From: Anopheles merus
Taxonomy: Eukaryota; Arthropoda; Insecta; Diptera; Culicidae
Assembly (NCBI RefSeq): GCF_017562075.2
Contig: NC_054083.1
Span: 27,472,058 to 27,536,057 of the forward strand
Reading direction: 5' to 3'
DNA: 64,000 nucleotides
Of the stretch, positions 24,171 to 36,962 are shown one piece after another. Made by a program: the position numbers and the translations under genes. The notes beneath the pieces are model-generated. The model did not search any database. It saw only the letters and a list, made by a program, of their open reading frames with translations, and was not told the DNA's origin. Numbering within the stretch: the stretch's first letter is position 1; the number at the start of each line of letters is the position of its first letter.

Positions 24171-27100
24171 CGAAACCACGTACCTAGCACACTAGCAGTC
24201 GTCCGTGTCCGTGTGGCTGGGGCGAGGGGAAACTTTACTTTTCGGGGCAAAAAGCACAACCACAGCACTGTGGGAGAGCAGCAGAGTTTCGGTACGTCCC
24301 ACCCGGGTTTCAGTAAACGTGAGAAGTGTTTGCGCTGTGGCTCGAGCGATGCTGTTTGGATGGTTGGCTGGTTGCTTAAGTGCATTATGCAGGTGTTTAA
24401 ATGTTTATATTTGTCGAGTGATGATGCTGAGGTGAGAGTGATCAAAGGGAGGAAACCAGGACCACCAGGGTGGTGGTTTCTTGTTTGCCTGGGAATGCTT
24501 TATAGCACTTGGAAAACGGGGCCGGGCGCGTGGTCCGCTGTCGTAGTTGAAGTATCCTAATGTTTGTAGTCAATTTAATAATCTTGTGCAAATCGCTCGC
24601 GCGAAGTAGTGTGGATTATTTATGTTTAATAATAACTTAAACTCGCTCTGTAAGACAGCGCTGTACACCATCGAAATCGTTTCTTTGTACAACTCTATTA
24701 TCTTCTTTGTACGAACAATGCTAACATTCCGAAGGCGTTCGATCATCCGCTTGTCTAAGGCATTCATTGTTCACTCGTGACTCTGCTGTGGCTTGAGGAA
24801 CTTGTGGCTCGAAAGGGTGATGCTTGTGGTGATTACAACGAGCTAGAATTAATTGCGCTTGCAACCAGTCTAGTACAACGCGCTGTCTCACGTGGCTTCG
24901 TGTGTAGGTCATTATGTGATGACGCCTTGGCAATAATTCAGCGCTCTGTCAAGGCTGGAAAGCTGAAGTCATTCAACCGACTCGGCTCGCGCGCTAATTG
25001 TATGCTAAACGTTTCGTGAATGCTAAATGCGTTGTGGCGTGGTTTTCAGAGCAGAGGATCTTTAACTGAGAAAATGGTTGGTTTGTGATGATGCTGTGAG
25101 TTTAGAAGATCTTTTATAGAATATCTGAAAATACAACAATTTAGACAAGAAACAATGCTTCAAAGTTCATGAAAACAAGTATAACATATTTTAAAAAAAT
25201 GCTTTCCTTTCATGTCCACTGACTATGTCAATCAAAACTCAAAACATGTTAAAACAATTTTCATCATTTGTTCGACACAGCATTCATGTTCATCACTCCC
25301 ACACGGTTGGAAATCGTTGGCCGAGCTGACGAGCTGTGGTTCTGTGCGAGCAAAAGTGACACATGAACATCTAAAAATAAAAATAGTGCCACATGTTGTC
25401 CACTCCTCAGCACTGCTGCTGTAGCCATGCCGTTCATGCCGTCCACGTCCCTGGGTGCGACCAAAACCAAGCGTGCAAATAATTAATACACATACTGCGT
25501 CAACATTTTCCTTCCTACCCTGAAAAGCATACGAAAAAAAACAATAAAAACACACAAAATAAGCAGATGTTTGAACTTGAAATTTCATTCCTTGAGCTTG
25601 AGCGCGCCTCTGTCTGTTTCCTTTTCTGTGTTTTACGATACGCAAACATTGCAACCAAGCCTCTGCCCGAGACGAGCACCGGAATTTGTGTCTCCAAGCG
25701 ACATATTGATTTTTCTGTACGCTACGCTGTAATTCTTCTCCCTCTTTTTCAGCTTCCTTCTGTTGATCCAACATCTCTACTCCAATGCTTTTCCTTTCCA
25801 CTTCAGGGTCGTCCGAACAAGAGTTCGTTGTCCGAGATGGGCTCACGGTTTACGCTTCCCGCCGGTACGGTGTGTGTGTGTGTTCCCTTTTTGGCAAAGG
25901 TGCACAGTCCCGGAACTGGGTAGTGGCCACATTTAAAACGAATGGAAATGGGCAACGAGCTCAATCGATGGGCGAAGGAAAGTTCTGTTCCGCTTTTCAG
26001 TGGTGTAGTAGTATGCGTCGCTTCGTCGCACGGCAACGGTCCATTAGTGGGCCGAAATTTCCCGGTTACGGGTATCAAATGTGTTTGTGTATCAACAATC
26101 GCTGTTGACAGCTGTCATTACCACCATTGCGTGGTTTGAAAGAGACGCTGGGCAGGGCTGCATTTGTCTTAATCTCTGGCTAATCGCATCAGTTCGTCTT
26201 CTCCGAAGGTCGGATTTGTGGCACTGGCTAGAGTGTGTAGCTATTTATTCTAAGCGATTAGCTCGTTCACCGAATGGAATTCATTGCTATCTCGGGAGAT
26301 TTTGTTTGTACTCAGCGCTATGTTTGCCCTTGGGAAAACAGACCCTGCGGCTTATCAACTGTTTGCGGTAGAGATGAACATTCAATGATTACCCCTGTAA
26401 TGTAGCATTATTTGATTAGTGGATTGATTGAGTTTCTCGTAATCTGTAAGGCGATTCAATGTAAGCTTTAAGACAAAATGGCAGGCAGTACTAGAAGTAG
26501 AACTCATGTTCTGATGCTTTCTTAATCATGTTTTATCAACCCTTACTTTGACGTTGTAACAACATCAGAGCTCTCCAATTTCACTCTATTACAGGCAACA
26601 GGAATTCCATTTCGATCACCGTGTTACGTGCTAATGCGTATGTTTACAGCACCGGCTCCTTTAGTGCCGTTAAGTTGTTTCCCCCATCCCGAACTCTAAA
26701 CCGGACGCAGCTGAACCGGGTGACACATGAATCATATTTATGATACTATAAGCATCCTCAAAATAGCTCACCATTTGCGTTTTGCCCGGGCTGGTGAAAT
26801 ATCTCCCGCTAGAGTTTTCTTTTTTCCCATTCCCGCTAGTCTCTGTGCACAAAATGTGATGAAATGTGTCAAATAAAGTGTAGCGAGATGCTTAGAGGTA
26901 TGAAATGTATTATAAACACCGGGTGAAATATGAGGCACAATTCTCGGGCACCGTTTTTCCACATTTTGTTGTTGTTCCCAGCAGCGCATGATGAGTACGC
27001 CAACACCCTCCCGCTCGATCGGATGTTTTCTGCACAATTTTATTACCATACGGCGTGTCATTAGAATGGAAACACTCCCACCGGTGAGCCATTCATCATC

Positions 27101-30100
27101 CATCTAATTTATGACACATATCATGGCACAACCTATAATGTAGCCTTTGTCTAGCTCCAGTTCCAGCAGGCTGCATCGAGGCCTTCGAGAAGCATCATTA
27201 TTTTCACATACTGCTTTCCACCCAGCTGATCGGCGATCGAGTCCGCAAGCGATACACAATTGAATGAGTGGTGGGAAGCAGGAAAGGTAGCTGCTCAATT
27301 ACACGTCCAATCATCATCATCATACACTGGTATCACACAGTACGACCAACCAGACGGATGTTAATATTTATTGTTTCATTTTATTTGCGCTTGTCCTTCG
27401 GATGACTTTCGGTTGACACTGAAAAGCGGAAACTGAATTATTGATTGTGTACGCTTTTTAGCTACAGGGTAGGTGACTTGACTACGCTGAATGGCATTTT
27501 AAGCTCTGCAACGATACAGCTATTGATTAGAAATTAATTGGAGATACAGGAAATGGTTAAAATAACCTTCATTTTGCTTTAGCTTAAATTTATAAGTTTA
27601 ATTATTAGTAAATGTATCCCAATTGAGGAAATCTCTCATCAAATATTACCATACAAAGGTCTTTCCGTGTGTTCAAATGTATAATCTTGAAGGACATTTT
27701 TCTATGTATTGCTTAAGAATTGAGTTCTGTTCGGCATGATGAACTAAATTCAATTGTTGATATATTGCCTGGTACATCAATATACTTCGGCAATGGCCAC
27801 AGCAATACTAACAACCACCTAAAATCCACTCCCTTCGTTAGACAGCAATATCCTCTTTTTTGCAATGTAATAACCCGGTGCAGCCACGTCCGTAACAAAA
27901 TCCCAGTTTTATTTAACAATCAAACTCAAACAACCCAACGCCAAACATATCGCTTACCTCATCTGACAAACCATCCCAGCATCAAGATTGACACACTCAC
28001 CACACACACACAAATCATTTGTTTGATGTCTTTGTAGTCTGCGGTACAGCACCAGAGCAAAATGAGAAGTAAACTCCCAACAACTCCCAGCATCCCAGCA
28101 AAAAGTTGTCCTTGGTTGCAAATAATTCGTGTCATGCTGCCTACAAAAGGTGGACCAAACCTTGGCACACACTGTGTGGAGTGAAATTCGAAAAGAGCAA
28201 AACTTTTTCCCACAATTTCTCCAACCCACACCACGGGCTGAGTGTTCATTCAACGCGTATAAGGGAAGCAACAGCAGTAGCAAAACAACAACAAAAAAGT
28301 GGTTCAACAAAGTCAAACAAACGCATGCTATCCACCGTTCAGTTTGAGGTTTGGCTAAGGTTAAGCTAACAAATCGTTCTGCTAAGGTTTCCCGTCCGTC
28401 CGCCCGCCCGACAGAGCTTCTGTTTACATCGCCTCATCACACGTGGGGCGGACTCCCGAGGTTTTGTGTGTATGCTGCCCGGGGAGGAAACAAATGAATC
28501 ATGCAGACTGGACGCGCTGAGAAGCAAAATCTACCACTTCGCAACCCAAACGCGTTGGGAAAGTGTACATAATTTTCCTACTGGACAAACACACGCATCC
28601 GGGGTAGAGGAGTGGACCAACAAATGACCCACCAACACAGGAGAAAAAAAACTCACCGCATAGAACGAAACGCTCGATCCCAAACTGTCTGGCCCGTATG
28701 CAGCTGCGTGGTGGTGAGAGCGCCACCACAAACAATCAAACAGAACTAATGATGTAAACATTCCATCATTTGGAAGGAACGATCGCTTTCCTTTAACCGT
28801 GGCCACGTCTCCACTTGCACAAGGCGAGGCACGGGCACTCGCTCAAAACATACAAAAAAAAAACGCCAACGCCACTCCTCTTACGTACGTACGATGGGTT
28901 CCGGGACGAGCCAAATGAAGAAGATCATCGTTAATTAATGGCAATTGTCGGTTGACATGCGTCACGCGCAAACGTAGGCGTGCGGTGGTTTTTTTTTTCG
29001 CTTTTCTTTATTTCCGTACAAACACTGCGCTGCGCTGCGCTTTGCCGGTGGAACAATACGACGTGAAGCGTGGAAAGAGTCGTTCCATGCCTCCGCCGAA
29101 ATGGTGTTTGGAAGGCAACAGTTTGTCACATGGTAAGCTCTGTGGGGGAGCTGGTTTTGTTGGTTCGTTTCTTCGCTGGATGTGTGTTTTTTTGTCGTTG
29201 TTGTACGTTAAAAGCATAAAATAATGTCACCGTGTTGTAACGGACAGGATCACACTGATCTGATGCGTTCCTGCTTGGTGGGTAACCAGTGGCTTTTTCG
29301 ACTCTGACTCCTCCCGGGTTACCATGTTGAACACAGCACCACTTCACTCCATTCCACTCCGAAGCCAATTCATGTTTTATTCAGTGTGACCGTTGATATG
29401 GTGATGGTGGTGGTACGGCTTGCTTGGATTTGCTTTGTTTCTTTCTTTCGCAGTTGCGCCCAAACACCACGACCACGGTTCGTTTTTATTTACGGTCCCG
29501 ATGGTGATGGTGGTGATGGTGGTGTCCTGCTAAACACATCCCGTGGAATAATGTTGATGTTAGTTGTTAAATTTAGCCTTGATTTACTCCCGACCCGTGT
29601 GGAGGTTTTGACTTTGTTCCTATTTTTTCTCACTCACATTTTTTGTTTGGTTTATCTCTCCACCTCTGCTTTGGACGTTGTGGTTGCTCCCTAGGTGGAC
29701 ACGGGAATGAATATCCTGACGTAACGCATCCATCGTAACGCCAGGGAAGGCAGGGATGATTTGAAGCGTTGCGTCATATTACAGGAACCCCAAGAGTGTC
29801 CTGAATCTTCGTCCGCTACGGCCAATATGTCCTGTGTGGTTGTGTTTATGTGTGCATTATTTATCAACGCGTGGCGTCATAATTCGTTCCGACCTTTTCT
29901 CCCGGCCCGAACGCTCAGACAACAAACATCAAAAACCTCTGCCCTCCATCCTGTTGTGTGATCGCTCGACCCCTCGAAAGCCAAAGTGGAATTGCAAACA
30001 TTGCCCCGACAATGGGGCGATTGTGGTGAACCCCGGAAAGGAACCAAACAAAAACTAAGGGAAACGGGACCGGTAAAGATATCCGGAAGTTTATGAAATC

Positions 30101-31466
30101 ATTTCCCACCGAAGAGGGGAAGCTCTCCCTTTCGCTCGCTCTCTCTCTCTCTCACTCTCCCAAAGCACGAATGCTGCTATCGGGCGATGGCGTAAAGTGA
30201 TTCATTAATCTTTTCACACCATTATCAAGAGCGCTCATAATCGTTGCGTTTCATTATTGGCACCTACGAGTTTGGTGGATTTTGCGTTTTTTTTTTTTTG
30301 CTTGTTGAGAGGATCATTCAATTTCATCCTCCCCGTTTTCTGCTTGGTGGTGGTGGTGGGTGATTTAATGTTGGTGCAGGTACGTTTGATTTTTTACCGC
30401 AGTGTACACAGGCAGCAACCAACAAAAAAAAACAGACGAAAACGAAGAAACGGAAAATTCCAATTTTCTCGCCATTTTGGCCTTGAGCGGTGTGGAACCC
30501 TCCGGTAGCGACGGATGCCTTAATTTTGATTAATGATGAGTGATTTTATTGGAAAATAAAAATCTTTTCCATCTTTGCACAGGGACGCAATGTGAAGTTT
30601 GACACAAAAAGGAAGCAAATTGGTGGGAAATTAAATGTTTCTTTCGATGGGAGGGATATGATTTAAAAAAGAGCAATTTGATGAATTTAACCTTTTTTAT
30701 TTTGCTTGAAATGATAAACCTTCATCTTTGATTTATATTCAAATTCCTCAAATATGTATCATTTCACAAAATTTAATGTAAAACATGAGCATCAAAATGA
30801 CCTACAAAAACGTTTTCCTTTCAAAAGTGCCTTACTTGAACAGCTGCAGTCGTCGTTTAATCCGTCAGCGCTTATTGCACATACGTTTGCCTAGCGATCA
30901 ATGCCGTTTCTACTAAACACACACACACATTCCCTCATTCAAATGATGCCCAAAGAGTGGATGCACATTTCACTCACTTGCTTGTTCGTTCCGTTTCCTG
31001 GGAAAGCAGTGTTTTTATTTACTCTAGCATTTCATAATCCACCACCCAATTTAATCTCAATTTCGGTCCGAATCTAACCCGTGCGCGCGCGTTCGATCTA
31101 CTAAACAAAACGCCAAATGTACGTGAAACCCCTGGCAACCCTTCCTGGTGTATCTCTGTGTGTATGTGAGCCAATCATCCCCACGGGTACGATACACACT
31201 TTTGATGCGCGGGAGGGGTCCCTCGGTTTTTTTTTTATAGTGCCACACGTTCTACACCACGCTGCGGAACGATGTGCGAGATACATTTTTCATGGCGGCC
31301 ACTAATAAAAGATCATCGCAAGGGCTTCTGTGCGAGGGCTGGCAGAACAGGGAAAACCGGCCCGATGATGACGATCATAACGGTTGCGCGTTTGCCTTTT
31401 GACGCCAAGACGTCACCGTTTGCGTAAAAGTAAGGTTAAACTGAAAGCTAGAATGGATTTGTTATC

Positions 31467-31950
<484 letters not shown>

Positions 31951-31953
<3 letters not shown>

Positions 31954-34900
31954 CACACACCCATTCAAATGCTCTCCTCCCATGAGAATTTGGATGGTTT
32001 ATCGTTTACATTTTCCGGCAGCAACAACGACAAATATTCCCCGACACACAAAATCAGCATCGTAATAATGCATATTTGGTTTTGTTATTACGCATTCCAC
32101 GCGTTGCTGGTTTTCACGCAACAAACTGCTTTCCACACACACACACGCACGCGCTGGAGAACGAGGATAGCCCATGGAAACGGGCCGTATGGTTGTAATT
32201 TTTTTATTTTGTTTTGTTTTATCTCGATCCTTATTCACCATCTTCCGGAGAAGAGGCCGAGTAGGATCTCAACGGGACGGGAAGGTCGCTGAGGAAGTGA
32301 TGTGGTGTGTGTGTGTGTGTGCTATGCCTCTAAATTTACAGCGCAAACATGCAAATAAAGATGGATCGCTGTCGACATTACGTGCACGGCCGTATAAACA
32401 CTAGCGCCGAGTGCCGAATTTGAACGTGAAGGCACACGCTCTCTGTCTCTTTCTTTCTTTCTACGGCACCAGTTCCGCGTGGACGACAACGACAATGAAT
32501 GCGTAGGAAATTATTCCACGGATCATGTGTCGCTTGGTGCGTGTGCGGCCAAAACCCCGCGGCAACAACGAGATTCGTACCACTTTATTGCGGTGAATTT
32601 GCTGAGGTTATGGTACCGGTTTTGTTGCGCCTAGCGATGGTGGTGGTGATGGCGGCACAATAATCGTAAATACTGTGAAATTGGTAGCATCGTTTCAAAA
32701 TCCTTCTACGGGCGCGTAATTGTCAATTTTATGCTGTGGTGCCGCACAGGCGCATGGTTGTCACGCGTGTTTTGTTCTTTTGTTTTGGGAGGGGAGACAT
32801 TTGTTGGTTGAGATGGGGAAAAGAATGGATTGATTTAACGCTTGCTTACGCAAATTTTCGTGGTGATTTTGAAGAGAAGGCGCGTAGGCGTGATTAGCAC
32901 AAACCTTCAACTATTTGCTGAATTATTGAATTATTTCATAAAATACAACAGCAACCCATTAATTAAATTAGCGATGGATGACACAGATTTAATGAAAAAA
33001 TTAATTTATGGCCGTATTTTTCATCAATTTTTGTTTCTCTTCTTTCCCTCCATTAGGTACGTATCATCGTCAGCTTTAAAACATCCACCCACTTTCTGAC
33101 CCCCATCGTCCTCCCATCAACGATCCCGCGGACACTCACCCAACCAGTAAGAATGATTCATTTTGTCTGTCCCAAAACCGCTGTCACTTGCAGAACGCCG
33201 TAGCGTTAAAATAAATTGTACCATCTTCCTTCCAAACTGTCACTCAGCATTAAAGGGAGTGGCATGATTGAGATTGGAATTTGCGACTTCATCAGCACAG
33301 CACCGTGCGCCTCCATATCGAGCGCGAAATAAGTTTCACCATAGCAACCGTGCCCTGTGTACCAGGCGTTTCCATCGCGCGCGAAAAACCACCATCATCA
33401 CCACCACCACGTGGGTTTACCCGGGGACATTTTGCGCATTCTGCTTGCGCTGGGCAGATTTGGCCCAGCTTGTGTACGATTGGAATGTGAGCATGTCGCA
33501 TTTCAGGCTCAAATTTCAAGTCAATTTCGGCCTCAATCGCAAACGAACACAACAGAACAAACAGTGTTCGCGTGAAGCGTCGCTCGCTGCGGCTTGCTGT
33601 TGACGCTAGAGTCGAACGCGAACTGGAAGCTTGTCGTTATTTTCTCATAATTTCATTTATTCAAATTGCCATCTAAATCTTTTCCCTTCACCGCACGACA
33701 CGACTGTGCTGGCGCAAGAGATTTGCGGCGCTCGTGTTACGACCGCTTCGTTATTACGCTTACGCTGACAGTAGTTGTTCCCTTCGCTTTCCATTGGCAT
33801 GTGCTGTGTGGTGGGCGGTTGCACTGTGTTGCCGGGATTTAAGTTTAAACGAATCTTCGGCCCAGTTTTGCGCCCATGCTCCCCACGTGCACGCGTGGTT
33901 CGTGAGCATAAATTGATAAATATGAAAATGAGCTTAAAAATCTTATCCAACCACCAGCACACGGCAGAGGCAGATAGGTCGATTGTGGGGACGTAAGCAA
34001 GAGAGCGAGAAAGAGAGAAAGAACGATAGCGTTAAAGTGGTAGGATAAGCTGAACTCGTGTGTAAAGCTGCAACTGATGATAGTTGCTTACTTTTAGCCG
34101 GCTTGCTCCCAATCATCAGTATAATCTTCTCAATTGGCACGAGCCGACGATGTTTTCCGAGAATTAAGGTCGTTTGCATGAAGGTCACGTGTAGCCGCAG
34201 ACGCTTCGATTTATTTTATGGAAGCGATCAAACATACTGCTTTTCAAAACAGAAACATTAAGTTTCTTTTTAAAACTAGTTTACATATTCTAGCCAAATA
34301 ATGCTAAGCAAAAACCTTTTTCCCTATGAAACGAAATAGGGTTTCCGAAACCCATCCATTCGCATCGGTTTCTGCTTGTCGACAGTCCCGACGGAGGAAC
34401 CAGCTTACCGCTTACTGTCATAAATAGCATTCAATTTAATGAACATGCACGCAATATTCCCACGCTGGAGCCTACATTCCAATATCCCTACACACACACA
34501 CACACGCACGAACACAGGGCAAAGCCATCGGTAGTGGATTCATTAGCAAAATGGACGGATGCCCATAAAATTAGCCAAAGTGAGTCTTGCCCCGCACGCA
34601 CGCATAGCAAATCCATTTTGTATCTGGTCCTGTGGCCGCTTCCGGGTCGGTCTCGCTGTTAACCGTCGCCGCCCGCCTGAAATCTGCTCTTTTGCTCTCG
34701 TTAGTTTTAAAACTGCAACCATAAAACGACCGACCGACCGGTCCTAGTTTTCGGGTACTCCGGGGAGATACAAATTGCGACCGAACAATGTGCGCCGTCG
34801 GTGTGTAGTCGGTGGTCGTAAAAGGGTTTGTTGTTTTGTGGCAGTCTTTTTTCAGTCTCTGCCTCTCCCGTTTTATTAGCACAATATATATTTTTGTCAT

Positions 34901-35890
34901 ATTTCACACGGAGATGAAGCATAACAATTGCTCGTATTCTCTTTTAAACGGCTTATGCCACACTTATGAAGCGATAAACCCGTGTGTTTATTGTTATCAT
35001 AAAGCGTGCGCCTTTTCAAAATTAACGATATACAAGTGTGAGTGCGTTTCTATTGCGTTTTGCGTCGTTTTAAATCGGTAAGGTCGCAGTAAAATATTAA
35101 AATATTGCCTCACCATTAACAATTCCAACGGTGAACGTAAAAAGGGAAGCATTGCATCAAATATGTTTGTTAATTAAATAAATCAACTAGCGGAAACCAT
35201 TCATCATCTCGAATGTTTGCAGACGCAAACACGACCGACTTGTCTCATTTTTCATCAGTCTATTAATCGTTGTAATTAAGAGCGTCCCAAGGTCCACCGC
35301 CGAGAACCACTTTCAACTCGCCAATAAAACTTTTCATCTTCCAATTTTCTTTCATAAAAAACCCCCGTTATAAATAGAAGAAACTTTCAAACCAATATCT
35401 CTGAGAAGACACTTTCTCTCACTTGTTGGAAACGTTCTGCCTTGTCTAACACGGCCGCACCAAGATGAGTTAATTTTGCCACGTGGTAAAACTTTTCACC
35501 GAAGGTAACCGGAGGCGTTGAAAAGGAACACAACTTTTGTGTGGCAACAACCTCGCCGCCCGCAAGGATTAACCTCATCGAACGGAGTGCTGAAGGTGCT
35601 GAATTCGGTTAACTTTTCGAGCATCCCCTTGTACAAAAGGTGACTGCGTAGTCTTAGAGACGTGCCATACTTTAGCCGGTTACCATGCCTGCGGATCAAA
35701 TTATGACAACGCCAACGGTAGCAGGCTGAGACTTTCCCGGTTTTCCAATTTTGTGGTCACCTCCAGCTAGGTTAAACTTTTCGTGGTTCGGGAAAAGTTG
35801 TCACACGGGATAGAAGTTTTAGAATATTAGCATGTACTTGGATGCGCAATTGTGCTGCTATGGAGAAGGAATTCAAAATAAAATGATTTA
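31951..35890. other. Non-coding stretch
   Basis: No gene recognised. Short CA runs occur at 32136-32148 and 34492-34504, and a GACC repeat at 34727-34741. TAAT-rich patches occur at 32960-33005 and 35165-35275, the latter with a forkhead-like TGTTAATTAAATAAATC. Confidence 0.5.
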
Positions 35891-36509
35891 CAGGGTTTCT
35901 AATCATATAAGGGAATAGTTCAATCACTTGGGGCAAGAGTCTTCCAACTTTTTAGTTCGCGGGCCGCATTGCTTCACAATCAACGTTGTTGAGGGCCATT
36001 TTGACGCTACCTATAGAATGGATGGAAGTACAAATCTCGTTTTAATAAGAAAACACTAACAAAATATATCAAATTTCTGCAGCTTTCTTTTATTGAATCT
36101 TGATTTTCGCCTTTCAGAAATAAAAAAATTTTTTTGATTGTTTAATCAGAAAGAAAGCTATTTAATTTAACCTTTACCCAGTCATCGTGGGTCGCATTGA
36201 AGGATCTTGCGGGCCGCGGGCCATAGTTTGGAGACCTCTAATTTAGAGGAATGTTGCAAATCGGTAGGGGAATGTTGCAAGCAAGCTGTGGAAGTTTGCA
36301 ATCATATAGGGCAGCGTTGCAATCGACTAGAAGAATTGTGCAAGCTTACTGTAGAGCTGTCATCAGACTGTTGGTGCCGGTGTAACTATTGCTTGCAAAA
36401 TTCCCCTAGTCGATTGCAACACTCCCCTATATGATTACAAACTTTCACAGCTTGCTTGCAACATTCCTCTAAGTGATGGAACTATTCCCTTGTATGATTC
36501 GAAACCCTG
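35891..36509. mobile_element. Foldback MITE with long terminal inverted repeats, interrupted by a second MITE
   Basis: The left end CAGGGTTTCTAATCATA matches the reverse complement of the right end, CAGGGTTTCGAATCATA. The arms stay complementary for roughly 130 bases through GGGAATAGTT, ATCACTT, GAGGAATGTTGCAA, AATCATATAGGG and TTGCAATCGACTAG. The left arm is split by 35934-36240. Each arm carries degenerate tandem GGAATGTTGCAA units, with one extra on the left. Without the insert it would be about 300 bp. No transposase is present. CAGGG ends suggest a hAT-like origin, but the flanks show no clear 8-bp duplication. Confidence 0.82.
35934..36240. mobile_element. hAT-like MITE nested in the foldback element
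   Basis: A 307-bp insert. The right end, reverse-complemented, reads TAGAGGTCTCCAAACTATGG and continues into CCCGCGG. The left end reads CAAGAGTCTTCCAAC and continues to CGCGGGCCGC. This fits the widespread hAT end CAGNGGTCTCCAAACT with a GGCCCGCGG block. Flanks ACTTGGGG (35926-35933) and ATTTAGAG (36241-36248) match at 5 of 8 with only transitions, consistent with an old 8-bp hAT target duplication. The uninterrupted right arm of the host element shows the pre-insertion sequence. Confidence 0.8.
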
Positions 36510-36660
36510 CATTACGATATGTTGGGGAGAAATCATACGATTAAGAAGATTTTCAGTTCAACTTTCAATTTAAAGTCACCAATATTTGTTATTTATATAG
36601 ATCTTCTTTGTATCTAACTCATATTTTCAATTTCAGTACACTAAAACTTCGCCATTTGAT

Positions 36661-36962
36661 GTAACCGTGCATCCAGACATCCCACCAAATGGCATCGTGT
36701 CGTGTAGCGTGAAGCCAAAATCGATGACATTCGATGATATGTGATGACAGGTCCATACAAAACCAATCTGTTTCACGGCGAATATTTTCACGCCATGTGT
36801 GGGTGCGTGAAAATTTGGCATTTCATCGATTGTCATCGCACTGTACTAGATGATAGCTGGGTACAAACATTTAGGCGTGAAAGGTATCAGCCATTTAATT
36901 TTGGCTATTTTTTCACGCTTCACGGCGTTCAATTATCTCTATATGTCTAGTTGCACGGTAAC
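36661..36962. mobile_element. Possible degraded foldback element
   Basis: The left segment GTAACCGTGCATCCAGACAT (36661-36680) matches the reverse complement of 36943-36962 at 17 of 20 positions. Further inside, a GCGTGAAGCCAAAAT arm pairs loosely with an AGCGTGAAAAAATAGCC arm. No coding content and no clear target duplication. Confidence 0.4.

Noticed and set aside
23861..24445. 194-codon minus-strand frame with poly-alanine
   Set aside because: The alanine run is a GCA microsatellite and the rest is unrecognisable.
36128..36156. TTTTTGATTGTTTAATCAGAAAG, partly like miR-315 (given here only as a resemblance)
   Set aside because: It lies inside the hAT-like MITE, with mismatches in the middle and no miRNA-like precursor.
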